From: Viscum album
Taxonomy: Eukaryota > Streptophyta > Magnoliopsida > Santalales > Viscaceae
Assembly: GCA_963277665.1 (NCBI GenBank)
Contig: OY728147.1
Span: 1,264,175,424 to 1,264,239,423 of the forward strand
Direction: 5' to 3'
DNA: 64,000 nucleotides
Part shown: positions 49,971 to 61,433 of the stretch, in pieces
Layout of the letters: every line of letters begins with the position of its first letter
Numbering within the stretch: position 1 is the stretch's first letter
Translations under genes and position numbers: made by a program
The notes under the pieces: model-generated
Told to the model about the DNA's origin: nothing
Databases searched by the model: none
What the model saw: only the letters and a program-made list of their open reading frames with translations

Positions 49971-52330
49971 ATGCCCGTTCCGAATCTTCCAGAACTCTCC
50001 ATTCCAACTGTCTACTGAAGAAACATCTCAAGATATGTCAACTATGAATCCAATCTCAAAGTGTATAGTTTATAGGGAGAGGTTAGTGCATCCGAGTTTC
50101 TATAAGTATGATTCTATTATACTTAAGAATATCAGATTGAATGGATGGGATGATGTTTTCTTATCAAAGCCAGATAAATAGGAGTCGGTTTATACAGATT
50201 TTCTTGTTGAGTTCAATGAGTATGTTTCCTTCCTTGAGGAAGATGTTAGAGATTTTTTCTCTTTCATGTCTTATGGGATGACTTAAAAATTATCTTACAC
50301 TATGGGGGAAATCATGGTGGGGATAGAATACGAAGGAGAAGCTGAGTTTTTTTCACATAAACTTCCAGATGAGCAAGGATGTTTCAACAAAGTGAAGGCA
50401 TTGAAATAACTTGGTCTTAAAGATGTCAAGATAGCTATGATTTCTCATATCTCTTCGATTAATCAGATTCTACAGCTGTGGGTACAAGGTTTTCTCATAC
50501 CAAGAATGGGTGATAAGGATAATCTCAAGAAGAGTGATTTTTATATCCATGATTTCTTGGTAAATCTAAGGAAGATAAATTTGATGAGGCATGTTTTGAT
50601 TACAGTTAAGAATATTAAAGAAGGGAATCTAAAAGATCGGATCATAATGTATCTGGCCTTGATTTCTAAAATTATCATCATATGTCTTGATTCTTTTAAT
50701 GTTTCTTGAACATCCAAGAAAATAAATTTCATGGTAAATCTAGTTAGTGATGATACATTAAAGAGGATGAAAATAGGTTTTTCTGATGAATCCGGATAAT
50801 TATATCCTTTACCAGAGGCTGAGGCTGAGGCCATTCCAGAAAATGTGGAAAAATCTGAGCTAGTGAAGAAGGATACAAAGAAGAGGAAGCTTAAGGAAGT
50901 GGTGGCTGAAAACAAAACACCCAAAGCTAAGGAAACTCCATCTGCACCACCCAAGATGAAAAAACAGAAAGTATTTCCTAATGAGGTGGCTGCTAAGTGG
51001 AGAGAAGACAAGTAAGAGAGAAAATAAGGGGATCCACAGTTAGCAATGGACCCTTATGAGGCTAAGGCCTTAAAAGAGAGAGCTACCGATTAGTTAGAAG
51101 AACAGGAAAAAAAAGAAATTGAAGAAAAATATGTCAGAAGATGATATTATTCAATCTCTTTTGAAAGAAACTCAAATAGCCTCTGATAATATTCCTATTC
51201 TGGAAACATTTGATATTCAACCATTACTAGTGACTCCTGAGGATAAATACTCCACTCTGGAAAAGTCTAAGGGTAAAGAGGTAGTTGAAGAAGTAGATAA
51301 AATAGCTACTAAAGATGTAGAAGAGGAAGAAGAAGAAGAAGAAAGAAGTGATGATCTAGATGACTTAATCAAACAAATGGAAGATTATCAAGAAAAGGCT
51401 GAATCCACAAAATTAGTCACTACGGGAAAGGGAGTTGAGATAGAAGGTGAATCAGATGATATTCAGGAAGAAGAAAATGATTTATCTAATGATGAAGTAA
51501 GTTATGAGAATCATTATCTTGATGAAGGAATAGATAAGGAGAAAATTGATGAAAACCAGATTGTTCAACTATTAGAATGTGAGGAAAAATTTCCAGATGA
51601 TCAAACCATTCCGAAAATTGATAAAGGTAAGAAAGTGCTCATGGATCCACCAACAAAATATATCATCAGGAAAAATGAAGTTAGTGGTTCTTCTAAAAGA
51701 AATTTGGTACAAATTGAAGAAGAAAAATCCCCACGAAAATTATCAGATTCAGAGTCATCAGCACATAGTCATGACTTTGTTGTTGAATCTTTAAGAAATT
51801 TGGTGGACACCATTCCGATTTTCCACACTATAGACTCTAGATGCCAGATGCTGCAACATAGCATGAATCAGAAATCGGAATAATTATCCATGGTGATTTA
51901 TAATTGTCTGAAAATTGAAGCTGAACATAGAAATTTCCTTATCAATTATGATGTACACAGGAAATCATGTAGCAAAATCACTTTGTGTTCTATGAAAATT
52001 GAATAAGACATGGCAGATTTTGATCGTTTTCATAATGATGTTAAAGATGCCTTTATCACCGAGGATACCAAGATTATGAATCTTCAGAATGAGCTTATCA
52101 TTGAGCAATGTTATCAGATTCATCAAGTGAAGGACATAAATGATAAGGTTAACTCTATTGTTCAAAATTTTAAAAGTGATAGATATCATCGGATTGAGCT
52201 CCAAGAAAAACTTGTAAAGCAAGATGAGTTAGTGAAGATGCAAGAAGAGGCTATGAAGCCTCAGGCAGATGTTTTGAAAGCTCAAGATGAAAGGATAAAA
52301 TCTTTGGAGAAGCAAGCTAAGGAGGAATAA
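49971..52330 (+). pseudogene. Env-like / additional ORF of the Sirevirus element
   Basis: Likely start MPVPNLPELSIPTV at 49,971, with a frame change near 50,016 into the frame containing MSTMNPISKC, then a globular region with 'LNGWDDVF' and 'FLIPRMGDKDNLKKSDFYI', similar in style to the plant transposon/env-like domain found after pol in such elements. A Pro/Lys-rich segment follows (50,810-50,990), then a second frame change near 51,119 into a very acidic region with a Glu run (51,318-51,340), and a helical C-terminal part (52,010-52,330) rich in Glu, Lys and Gln. I see no signal peptide or membrane segment, so an envelope role is doubtful. Stops include TAG 50,179, TAA 50,284, TAA 50,407 and TGA 50,707. 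Function of this ORF class is unknown. Confidence 0.6.
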
Positions 52331-52546
52331 AAATATCTGAAGAAGCTGAAAATCATGTTGAAGAAGATTATTCTAAAGGAAAAGGAGGACAAACAGATAA
52401 ATCTGATCTTTTGTTGCATTTGTATTTCCTTGTATTTTTTTTCAACTCTAATTAAAGTTTGGTTGCTTGTATCTTGTTTTACTATGTACTAATGTTTCAG
52501 GTACCACAATTCTTTTCCATTACCTTAAATTATTTTTTAAAATCAC

Positions 52547-52780
52547 AAAGGGGGAGAAGGAAAAATAACTACTCAAAAAAGGAGATGAAAAATTTAAAAT
52601 GGAGAAGGAAACATTTCTAAGTGAAATATCCTTAATGTAAGGAGTTGTTCCTCATTATGAAATTTTTCATTCTCATGATAATAAAAACTCCATTCTAGAA
52701 ATTCATAATACAATCCTTAGAGTTTCAAAGCCTAAGGGGGAGTTAGTTGTATTCATCATCATCCATGAACAAAGGGAGAT
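52547..52780 (+). promoter_or_regulatory. Extra polypurine strings (Sirevirus signature)
   Basis: 'aaagggggag' at 52,547, 'aaggggga' at 52,734 and 'aaagggagat' at 52,771 precede the true tract. Multiple conserved polypurine strings upstream of the 3' LTR are a known Sirevirus hallmark. Confidence 0.7.
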
Positions 52781-52854
52781 AAGTTTTAATTTCAACGTCT
52801 AATGAAAATTCTCATAGTCATTATATTCCTTTACATAAGGTTGTCTGTACTTTC

Positions 52855-52868
52855 CAAAAGGGGGAGAT
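52855..52868 (+). promoter_or_regulatory. Polypurine tract of the Sirevirus-like element
   Basis: 'caaaagggggagat' ends directly at the TG of the 3' LTR, where plus-strand DNA synthesis is primed. Confidence 0.85.
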
Positions 52869-55018
52869 TGTTGAGTCAATAAACTTTTCCTTATGAATTT
52901 TCCATTCATTCTTGTTTTGAAAATCACAAACACCTTATACTTAAGAAAATATATATTTTACTTCTCTATGGAAAATTTCCATCCTTGAGAAAATTTACCC
53001 TAACCTATATTTCCTTACATATATCAATATTTTTCTTAAGTATAAAAATCAGATTCATACCTAAAACCACAGAATCATATAATACTTAGATATGAAGCAT
53101 TCTATTTTAGGATCCAAATTTTAGATATGAACTATAATGAAGTTCTACTCCGAATTCTGTATATGAACTGTAATAAAGTTCCACTCTGGATTCTATATAC
53201 GAACTCTAATGATGTTCTATTCCAGATTCTGGAGACGAACTCTAATGATGTTCCATTCCGAATTTTAGATACAAACTCTAATGAAGTCCCATTCATAATT
53301 CTAGATACAAATTCTAATGATGTTCCATTCCGAATTCTGGATACGAACTCTCATATAGTTCGACTCCGAATTCTGGATACGAACACTCATATAGTTCGAC
53401 TCTGAATTTTGGATATGAACCCTCATATAGTTCCACTCTGAATTATGGACTCCTAACTTTTATGAGTTCGACTTCAAACATCCATGAGTTCGACACCGAA
53501 ATTTTATGAGTTTGACTCCGAACTTTTATGAGTTCGACTCTGAACTTACATGAGTTTGACTCTAAACTTTTGTGAGTTCAACTCCGAAATTCTACTAGTT
53601 AGTCTCCAAACTTCTATGATTTTGTCTCCGAACATTTGTGAGTTTGACTCCAAACATTTACAAGTTCGACTCCGAAATTTTATAAGATCGACTCCAAACT
53701 CTGTATGTTCAGATTCTGAACTCTGGTGAAACTAGACTCCGAATTTCCTTACAAATTCAGACTCCGTATTTCGGTAGAATTCTGGTTCCAAATTCCTATA
53801 TAACAGAATTCGAATATATCTTTATTATAGACTCCAAATTCTATTTTGGGTAGACTCCGATCTTTTATTTTCTTAAATTCCGAACATCAGTTTTACTTTT
53901 TCTTACACTTTTTTCATTACAAAACGATGTCATGCATTCAGTTACACATGTTTTGTTAAAAAACGATGTCATCCATTCTGTTTCAAACTAATCGTTGGTT
54001 TAGTGACACGTGTATAGGTCGCTCTGAAATTTATGGAAAATATGACCATTGGAGGAGGGAGCCGACTGTTGGAAATGTTCCTATAAATAGGAGCGCATTT
54101 GAATGGGCTCAACACAACTTTGAAAACTTGTGCCTACATGCTGTTGAAGTGGTTTCTAGAGAGAGGCTCTTATCAAATCTCGAGCATCGTGCAGAATGTT
54201 TGAATTTCATGTTTAAACTTTTCCTTGTGCGGACTTGCTTCGTGTGACTCTGATTGTTGTTGATTACAATAGAGGGATTTCGGGGATAGGAAGACGGTGG
54301 TGCCGACTTCCTTGAAGTTCTAGGGCTTCCTTAATGAGGAAGACAGAGGTTCCAACAACCTTGTTGTTGAGGGATTATAGGAATAGCAAGATAGAGGCTC
54401 TGATCTTCGTATCGAGGGCTTATCCTGGTTTGGGTAAGATAGAATTTCTTGAATGTATAAATCAAGGGAACATTATCCAAGGTTGTTGGATACCCTTCTC
54501 TTTGTGTTAAAATATTTATATCTTGTTACTTGTTGTTTTACTACTTGTTTTTCCGCTGATTTTCATATTGAAAGGAAAGTATAATCTTCTTATATTTCCA
54601 TACAATTAAACTCTATTACATTTAGATTATATATGCTTTTTGGTAGAATCTCATATTGTAAACTTTGGTTAAGTTTCAATTTCTAGATCCATATTTCCGG
54701 AACCTTTTTTTCAGAATCACTTTCCAGATTTAAGTAAGTGCATAAAACTAGATGTTTGTAACTTCATACTTTGTCCCAATCTTTCATTGGTGATATAGGT
54801 GTTGTGAATTTACCTAGTTTAACTTTGTTAAACTTAGGTCATTACTTGTTTAAGGAAATTTTTAAAATGTACAATTCACCCCTCCTCTTGTATATTGAGC
54901 ATCAACATCATTATTTCGATCCTACAATTGGTATCAGAGGTTGGAAACCTCATACTCTATACCAATCTCACAATTGGTATCAGAGGATTGAAACCTCACA
55001 ATCTATACCTAACTTACA
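52869..55018 (+). repeat. 3' LTR of the Sirevirus-like element
   Basis: 2,150 bp, colinear with 44,476-46,600. It carries the 36-bp array (about 53,118-53,447, open frame 53,127-53,405 with the same 12-residue repeat), the 22-bp array (about 53,448-53,700), a better kept TATA box 'ctataaatag' at 54,081-54,090 and the two 46-bp PBS-like units at the end. Confidence 0.8.
54927..55018 (+). repeat. Two 46-bp PBS-like units at the 3' LTR end
   Basis: Units begin at 54,927 and 54,973, each 'attggtatcagagg'. A third unit would start at 55,019, but host-like sequence (atttatatata) begins there instead, marking the LTR end. Confidence 0.75.
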
Positions 55019-57779
55019 ATTTATATATAAAATTTAGAAATAATTATATTTTATAAAATTAAATTTATAATATTTTGATATTTATCTTTAAGAAAATATT
55101 ATTAAATCCCAAAAACAATAATATTAATAAATGAATTTCTATTCTAAATAATAAAATAATATAAAAGTGATGTAATGAATGTGAATCCACAGAATCAAAT
55201 AAAAAATATCAAGGAATCATGAAATTGATTTATTTTTAATATTCTATGGGGTTCCACACATAGTATTTAAGACATTTAAATACGTAAGGGTGGTACATAG
55301 TGTCACAATCCAAGTCGGGTCGCCATCTGACCCGGTGCCCGACCGAGTCCGCGGCATGGCCTGAGGGGCATTCCCGATCCCCATGGGCTGGTACAAATGC
55401 CCAGGTATAAAAACATTACATGGGAATAATTTACCAAAAAAAAGATAGAAAAACGACTAACAAGAAAAATAGACTAAAACATGAAAAAGACAACCAAACA
55501 AGCCTTTAAACTATAAACATGTTTAAGAATACAACGCAACTAGAAAACCCAAAATGAACAACAAATAAAGTGAACTAAAACTCCAATACCAACCTCTAAG
55601 CGACACGGGAAGCCGCACCCCCATGCTACCAACACCAACCTGCATTCGAAGACCAACAACATCCAAGACCACCAACACTACACCTGATGCCCCAACCTGG
55701 AATACACAAATCCAAAGATCAACATACACCCAATGGTGTATGAAGGGTGTTAGCCAACAGCCCAATAGGATACCACGTGATAAAAAGGATCCATGCCAAA
55801 ACATTAAAAGAATAATTTAATGTTCTTATTTAAAACCATACTTTTAATACACTTTTAAGGAAAAAATTTAAAATCTGAAAGTGATAGGAAGATAGTACAA
55901 AAAGAAATACCATTTCACAATACTACTTTAAAATCGTAAGATCATTTTTATAAATAACAAGCACACTCAAGTGGTCCTCTGTATGCTGATGGAAGGCAAC
56001 ACTTCATGAATAATAGAGCACTATGGGTAAATACCCAAAGGTTTATCTAGCTCGAGTGGGATCCTAGAACCTCATGTCTCGGTGAAATGTTCCTTACAAA
56101 CCACCACCCTCAGAAAAACTGGATTATAAGACCACGCCCTCATAAAATAATATGATTAGTTAGTGTATCAATGGTTAATCCAGCTAAGTGAAATAGGGAT
56201 GATACCACTCTAGATCACTAGTGCACAAGTTCTAGTCCTCGCACCAAGATATCCAGTGTTTACCCTTGTACCCAATCAAGTATCACATTCACATAAAATA
56301 TTTCTTTCTCATATCATAGACCAAACAAGTCATTACACACAAAATTCACATTCCCATACCCAATCAACGTTTCAAAAAATCATGAACCAAGAAATCTTTT
56401 TCCAAAAATATATTTCTCGTTACCTAATCATTTCCCAAATCCCCATTTTGAAACACTCAAAGAATAACATAAAAATCTGCACAACATAGAAAGAATTATT
56501 TTAATAACACAACAAGGGCTAAAACAAATAAAAACACCCAAACCCCACTCTAAAAACATACACATACCAAATCATTTGATAAACATGCCTCACACCCATT
56601 AATCAATTTGATAGTTCATAAAAAAATTACAAAAACAATTTACAAAGGAACCACAAAACTTTACACCAGAAGACATGTTCCAAATTCTCCCTTTTAGACC
56701 AAATGAACAACAAAAATGTTTTACATTAGAAATCCCATCACATGAATTAATTCATTAATTATTTTAAAAACTAACATGAAATTTCAAATTTTCACATCAA
56801 GGGTTTCACATGAAAATGCCTAATTTTCCCACAATAAAGACTCCTAAAATTTTACATATGTTTAACTCTATCAAACACCGCGTCTTCACATCAATTTCAA
56901 TTAAATAAATTCATGTAAACAATTTATAAAGAATTTATGATTATCACACGATAGTTTACACCAAAAACACGCATGATGTTATGCCAAAACACCACATTAA
57001 ATCCGAATATGCAGCAGAACCATTCTAAAACAAGTTTTCCGCTAATCCAACTGTTTAATATTTAAATAAAAATTTTCACAATAAGTTCATCATTTAAAAA
57101 TAAATAATTTTTCCATTAAACGTTTTTTACACTCTCTCCTTATGTACTTTAGAAAAGATTTCACAGATTTAAGATAGGACCCGAATACCCTTTCCAAGAA
57201 ACCAAAAAATATGATACGAATGACACAAAAAAAATAATATTTCATGAAAAATTCATTTATTACTCAGAAAAATATTAAACTATTACCAAATTATATTTTC
57301 CACACATAAAATAATTAATTTCATATTTCCAATAACTCTCACAATAAGACTAATATGAAGGCTGGACCCAATATCACATGTTCATGTCAAAATATTTCCG
57401 AGGATATTTTGTAAAACCCAAACAACTCCTAAAACCCATTTTTAAAAACATTTCACCAAAGAACATACCAAAACGTATCCAATCTCTAAAATAGAAATCT
57501 TATTTCAACATTTAATCACAAACCAATTCAAAAATTCCAAACTCATCACATAATAATACTAAAGAATACTTTAACAAATTTAAACAAACTTATTAAATTA
57601 ATCAATGATGTTAATGCATGGAAACACCTACATTGGATGATGAAATCATCAATATCTAGGTGCGAAATCAACACCACACGTCAGTTGTACGGAATGAAAA
57701 GACGAAAAAATCTCTAAAACAAGGACCTGATGAAAATTGTCAAAATGAGACATCCAACAACTTGAATCCCTAACCACAT

Positions 57780-58140
57780 GAAACCATAACAAATGAAAGA
57801 GGGAGAAGGGATTACCAGATATAGAGGGGACAATAGTGAGGTGGAGTCACATGAGGGAGGTGGTGAGCTCATGACCACCGGAGGAAGGAGGCATGGACGG
57901 TTCGGTGCGCTGTTCAACGAAAGAGTCTGTCAGGGCTCGACCAAACATGTCACGCGAGGGGGGTTCATGGGGCGGCACGAGGTGGTGCGAGGGGAGCTGG
58001 GATGACAGATCAAGATCACTGAAGGGGTTTGTAGCACTGGAGGGGAGTAGTACCGGAGGAGGTTTCGGCCTTGGAGGGGCGGCATGAGCAGAACCGATGA
58101 TGTGGGGCTTCGACGGGGAAGAACAAAAAATAGGGGGGAG
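57780..58140 (-). promoter_or_regulatory. GC-rich leader/promoter-proximal island of the LTR
   Basis: On the minus strand this is a pyrimidine-rich, CpG-containing stretch unlike the surrounding AT-rich DNA, similar in style to the start of R in large gypsy LTRs. Frames inside it on both strands are low-complexity and not protein-like. No strong TATA box is visible upstream on the minus strand, so the promoter role is inferred. Confidence 0.4.
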
Positions 58141-58225
58141 ATAGGTCTCGATGTAAAGAGCATAAAAAACGATGAAGAAAAAAAAAGAATAAAAAGAATA
58201 CTAAAAAAACAAAAAAAAACCAAAT

Positions 58226-58300
58226 CTAATAATAATAATAAGAATAATAAAAATAATTGACATAATAATAATAATAGTGATAATTGTAAAAATAATAATA
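58226..58300. repeat. Imperfect (AAT)n microsatellite
   Basis: 'aataataataataagaataa' and similar runs, inside the LTR segment that is absent from the partner LTR. Confidence 0.8.
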
Positions 58301-58682
58301 ACTTAAATAAAATATTTGCATGGAACTAACAATAATTGGTATAATAATATCCTTAAATATTAAAACAATACATTAAATTTTTATCAATCTTCTTGTTTTA
58401 TTTTATTTTCATTTAATCCCCATTTTAAATTTTATTTCCTTATCAATAATTATTTTTATTTAATTAGTTTCACGTCAGGCAAGCATGCAGAGAAATTATT
58501 GAGGCCACGTGGTGACCCCATCAAGATCGTACGGCTTCGACGGCGATGCGCTCATTGTTGTCAAGGTCATAAAGTGTGTTCCTGAATAAGAATTCAAAAC
58601 ATTAAGTTGGGTTTCACCCAGACTCCCTGATACCATGAAAAATTGATAAAATAAATAATGTAAATGAGGTGGCTATGAAAAT

Positions 58683-58693
58683 TTTCCCCACCA
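58683..58693 (-). promoter_or_regulatory. Polypurine tract, minus-strand element
   Basis: Plus-strand 'tttccccacca' reads 'tggtggggaaa' on the minus strand, next to the inner end of the 3' LTR. It resembles the 'aggggaaaa' tract of the younger gypsy element. Confidence 0.6.
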
Positions 58694-61420
58694 TAAAGAT
58701 TTCATTCCCTAGAAAGCCACAACTAGGACTGAACCCCAAAGTAGAAGACAACACCCCCTTAAGGGTCACAGAGGATTCCCACCAATATGAAAGTGAATAG
58801 AGGAAAACACATCACGGTTAAGGAAAGTGAATTAACTTAAAAACTAATGAAACTCGTTAAAAGTCTTTTTGATATGTGTCACCCACCCAAAAGAGCTAGA
58901 TCACCTCCAGCTGATTGATCAAATAAAGGAACTCTTGCACCCAAGAAAACCAACTTCACAAGGTCAAAAACATCATGCACTATTAAAATAAAACCACACT
59001 GTTGGACTAGAATGATCAAACAAAGCCCAACATCATCCAATGATCACTCTTTTCACTCACCACTAAGCCATATTCAGGAACAAAATCAAATGGTCAGCAT
59101 TGAGAAACACGAAGGGGCTCCCCACCATCTGAAACTTACCAACTCTTTAGAGGACTGGAAAACCGACATGAGGAGGTCCGAGCAGACTCCCCATCATTAT
59201 GTAAAAAACCAACACTGAATCATTCAAGAGACCCTTGTGAAAGACCCATCATGAATATCCCCACCATTAGAACTGACATAAGGTAAAAACATTGAAAATA
59301 TTCTGACGGTGAAGAGACACCCCCCCATAGGAGGTGGTGAGGGTGGGGCCCAACTTTCGGGGCATCAAAACCATGACCCAAGACAAGCATGCATCCTCAC
59401 ATCACTGGATGAGCACTATTCCAATTTGAGAGCAATTTACACAACATGAACACTAAGGACCACTAATGTGATTACATCCAGTGGGACGCAACCCCAAAGA
59501 CATTAAGGAAACAGGAAGAACACGCCTCCACATAGTCATGGAAACCATACCCAGCCAGATGTTTATTCGAAATGGAACAACCACAGAAAACAATTTAAAC
59601 TGCCTTTACATTCAACACCGATGATAGAAATAATGTCGGGGTCCCATACACTCTCGGGGTTCTTGACCATACCCCAGCTTTACTGTGAGGCCTATGGATA
59701 GAGCTCTGATGTTTGAAGCATCTTCTGCCTCTCAATCTGGTGTTGAAGACTCCTGAACGGAGCTTCTACTTCTATTGTCACACACAACTGTCTTGCAACT
59801 GAGAAAAATCCATTAGACACTACACACCACAACATTTAACTACTCGCTCATTACACATACACAAAAATAGGGGTCTAGATGATGCACACGAATCACCTCA
59901 TCACCTTAACAAATGAACTTAAGAAGGAAATGTGCACGGAAAATACTTCCCTTTGAACAAAAAAGTTAGATCTCCCTAAGATGAGGACACCCTCCTATGA
60001 AAGAAGGTCTGAAGGATTCTATAGAATCCACCCTTTCTCTTGGAAGAGGATTCACACTGCAAGAGGTCACTAAACATGACCTTTGCAGGCGACGAAAAAA
60101 CTACAAGCATTTAAGGACATAGGTGAGCACCAATAACTCTAAACCACCTTCAGACTTCCCTAGTGGAATCCTTTATCCATTTTTAGGGGAACCTTTAGAC
60201 ACAATGGTGTCAAACTTCATACCCAACGACTCAGATAACTCAAAGAGACCAAAACACCCTTAAAATCCCATCACATTTTTCATTGCGCTGCGAGAGGATA
60301 TGATTGACCAAAAAGAAAAAAAAAGAAAGGGATTAGCACTATCACTCAAAAGGGACAGTGATTTCTTTAACAACTAGATGGCCGACCAATAGAAAATTAC
60401 ATTTAGCCACAATTCAATCGCATGTTAATGGTTTAGGGGGGAATGCACTAGTCAAGATTGAAAACCATGGACCCAATAAAACTAGTCAAATGGCCAAGAA
60501 ATAATACAAGAGAACACAAAAAGTGTAGAGGGAACCACTTCAATGGCTTCCCAAAGCTCTTTTCAAAAGAAGCCACTAACCATGTGCTTTCACACCGACA
60601 TACAAGTATGAAATAAAACTCAAGACACAAATCATTCAAAAGGGATTTTCTACTAAAAACACCTCCCATCCAACATTTCATATACACAAGGATACATCAC
60701 ATAATCACCATATACTAACGCACCAAATTCTCATTTAAAAAAACTTTTTTAATGTAAGAAGAGTTAGTGGGTTGCACAAACACTAATGGTGTCTTATGGG
60801 CCTCGCACATGCATGTTCTAGTGCCACACTGAACCCCAACTCATGTCCATACATGAATTTATACACTTTTTCCATTGACCATTACTCTTTCCATATACGC
60901 TCATGCATGTGGTTTCCCATGAGAACACCAATAATCAAAACTGCGCCCTTTGCATTTTTTTCAAAACCAAACATTCAACCCACACTTTCCAAACCTTACA
61001 CATCATTTTTTTAAAAGTTCTTTATTTAAAAAAAATTCAATACCAAATCATTTTACATAAAACATAAATTTCAATAAATCCAAAACAATGTGTCGAGGAA
61101 TGATTCAAGAGAAGACTAGTGTCGGCGGGTGATAGGAATATATGGTTGGAGGCCATACGCCAATCACGCCAGCACCACTAAGAGTATTCTAGGAATGTTT
61201 CCTAAACTTCACATGGCTTGCCAGGCCCTGCAAGCTCACTGGGACCACTGACCCTACTCCCTTTTCATTTCACATTGACAAGATTAACCACCCATACTAA
61301 ATGTATTGACAAACCTCAAATTGATTTGGTAACTCGAGTCTCGTCATGAGGTGTGCTGGTAAGGCACCTTGCTTGTAGCTAGGACGTCAAGTCCCCAATA
61401 CATTAACGCCAGTCTACCAT
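58694..61420 (-). other. Interior of the minus-strand element, no recognisable gene
   Basis: 2.7 kb, C/A-rich on the plus strand and less AT-rich than host DNA. The longest minus-strand frame (60,448-60,687) shows no gag, protease, reverse transcriptase or integrase motif. A SINE-like piece lies at its right end. Confidence 0.6.
61346..61396 (+). mobile_element. SINE-like tRNA head fragment
   Basis: 'atgaggtgtgctggtaaggc' followed by 'accttgcttgtagctaggac' and 'gtcaagtcccc' looks like an A box and a damaged B box of a tRNA-derived SINE. The A-box part resembles the piece at 27,199. No body or tail is identified. Confidence 0.35.
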
Positions 61421-61433
61421 GACTCTATACCAA
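61421..61433 (-). promoter_or_regulatory. Primer-binding site, initiator tRNA-Met, degraded
   Basis: The minus strand reads 'ttggtatagagtc', close to the standard 'ttggtatcagagc' with a lost C and one substitution, immediately inside the 5' LTR. Confidence 0.65.

Larger units (their letters stand above)
44476..55018 (+). mobile_element. Sirevirus-like Ty1/copia element, pol-deleted
   Basis: A 10.5-kb element with LTRs of about 2.1 kb beginning TGTTGAGTCAATA. Order: 5' LTR, repeated PBS region, gag with a copia-type 'RPPIFYGNDY' start, a remnant of pol, a 30-bp repeat array, an env-like/additional ORF, several AAGGGGGAG polypurine strings, 3' LTR. Gag-pol followed by an extra env-like ORF and multiple polypurine tracts is characteristic of Sireviruses. 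Flanking pentamers are TTTTA (44,471-44,475) and ATTTA (55,019-55,023), a target duplication with one change. The LTRs differ far more than those of the upstream gypsy element. Nonautonomous and old. Confidence 0.85.
55301..58677 (-). repeat. 3' LTR of the minus-strand gypsy element
   Basis: 3.38 kb. It matches 61,434-63,666 over both outer parts: 'gacccggtgcccgaccgagt' near 55,329 aligns with 'aacccagtgccctacctggt' near 61,507, and 'gataaaataaataatgtaaa' near 58,645 aligns with the same string near 63,629. It keeps about 1.16 kb (57,240-58,395) that is missing from the other LTR. Confidence 0.8.

Noticed and set aside
50541..51011. 156-codon minus-strand frame
   Set aside because: Antisense shadow of the env-like ORF; Ser/Phe-rich composition mirrors the Lys/Glu-rich sense strand.
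53127..53405. 12-residue repeat protein in the LTR
   Set aside because: Open frame follows from a 36-bp unit without stops; no start context or independent support, so reported as a repeat, not a gene.
57930..58223. 97-codon minus-strand frame and overlapping plus-strand frames
   Set aside because: Lie in the pyrimidine/GC-rich island of an LTR; low complexity, not conserved in the partner LTR, which lacks the segment.
59680..59730. Second possible tRNA-Met primer site (gagctctgat) in the minus-strand element
   Set aside because: The match stops after nine bases and no LTR end adjoins it; the site at 61,421-61,433 fits much better.
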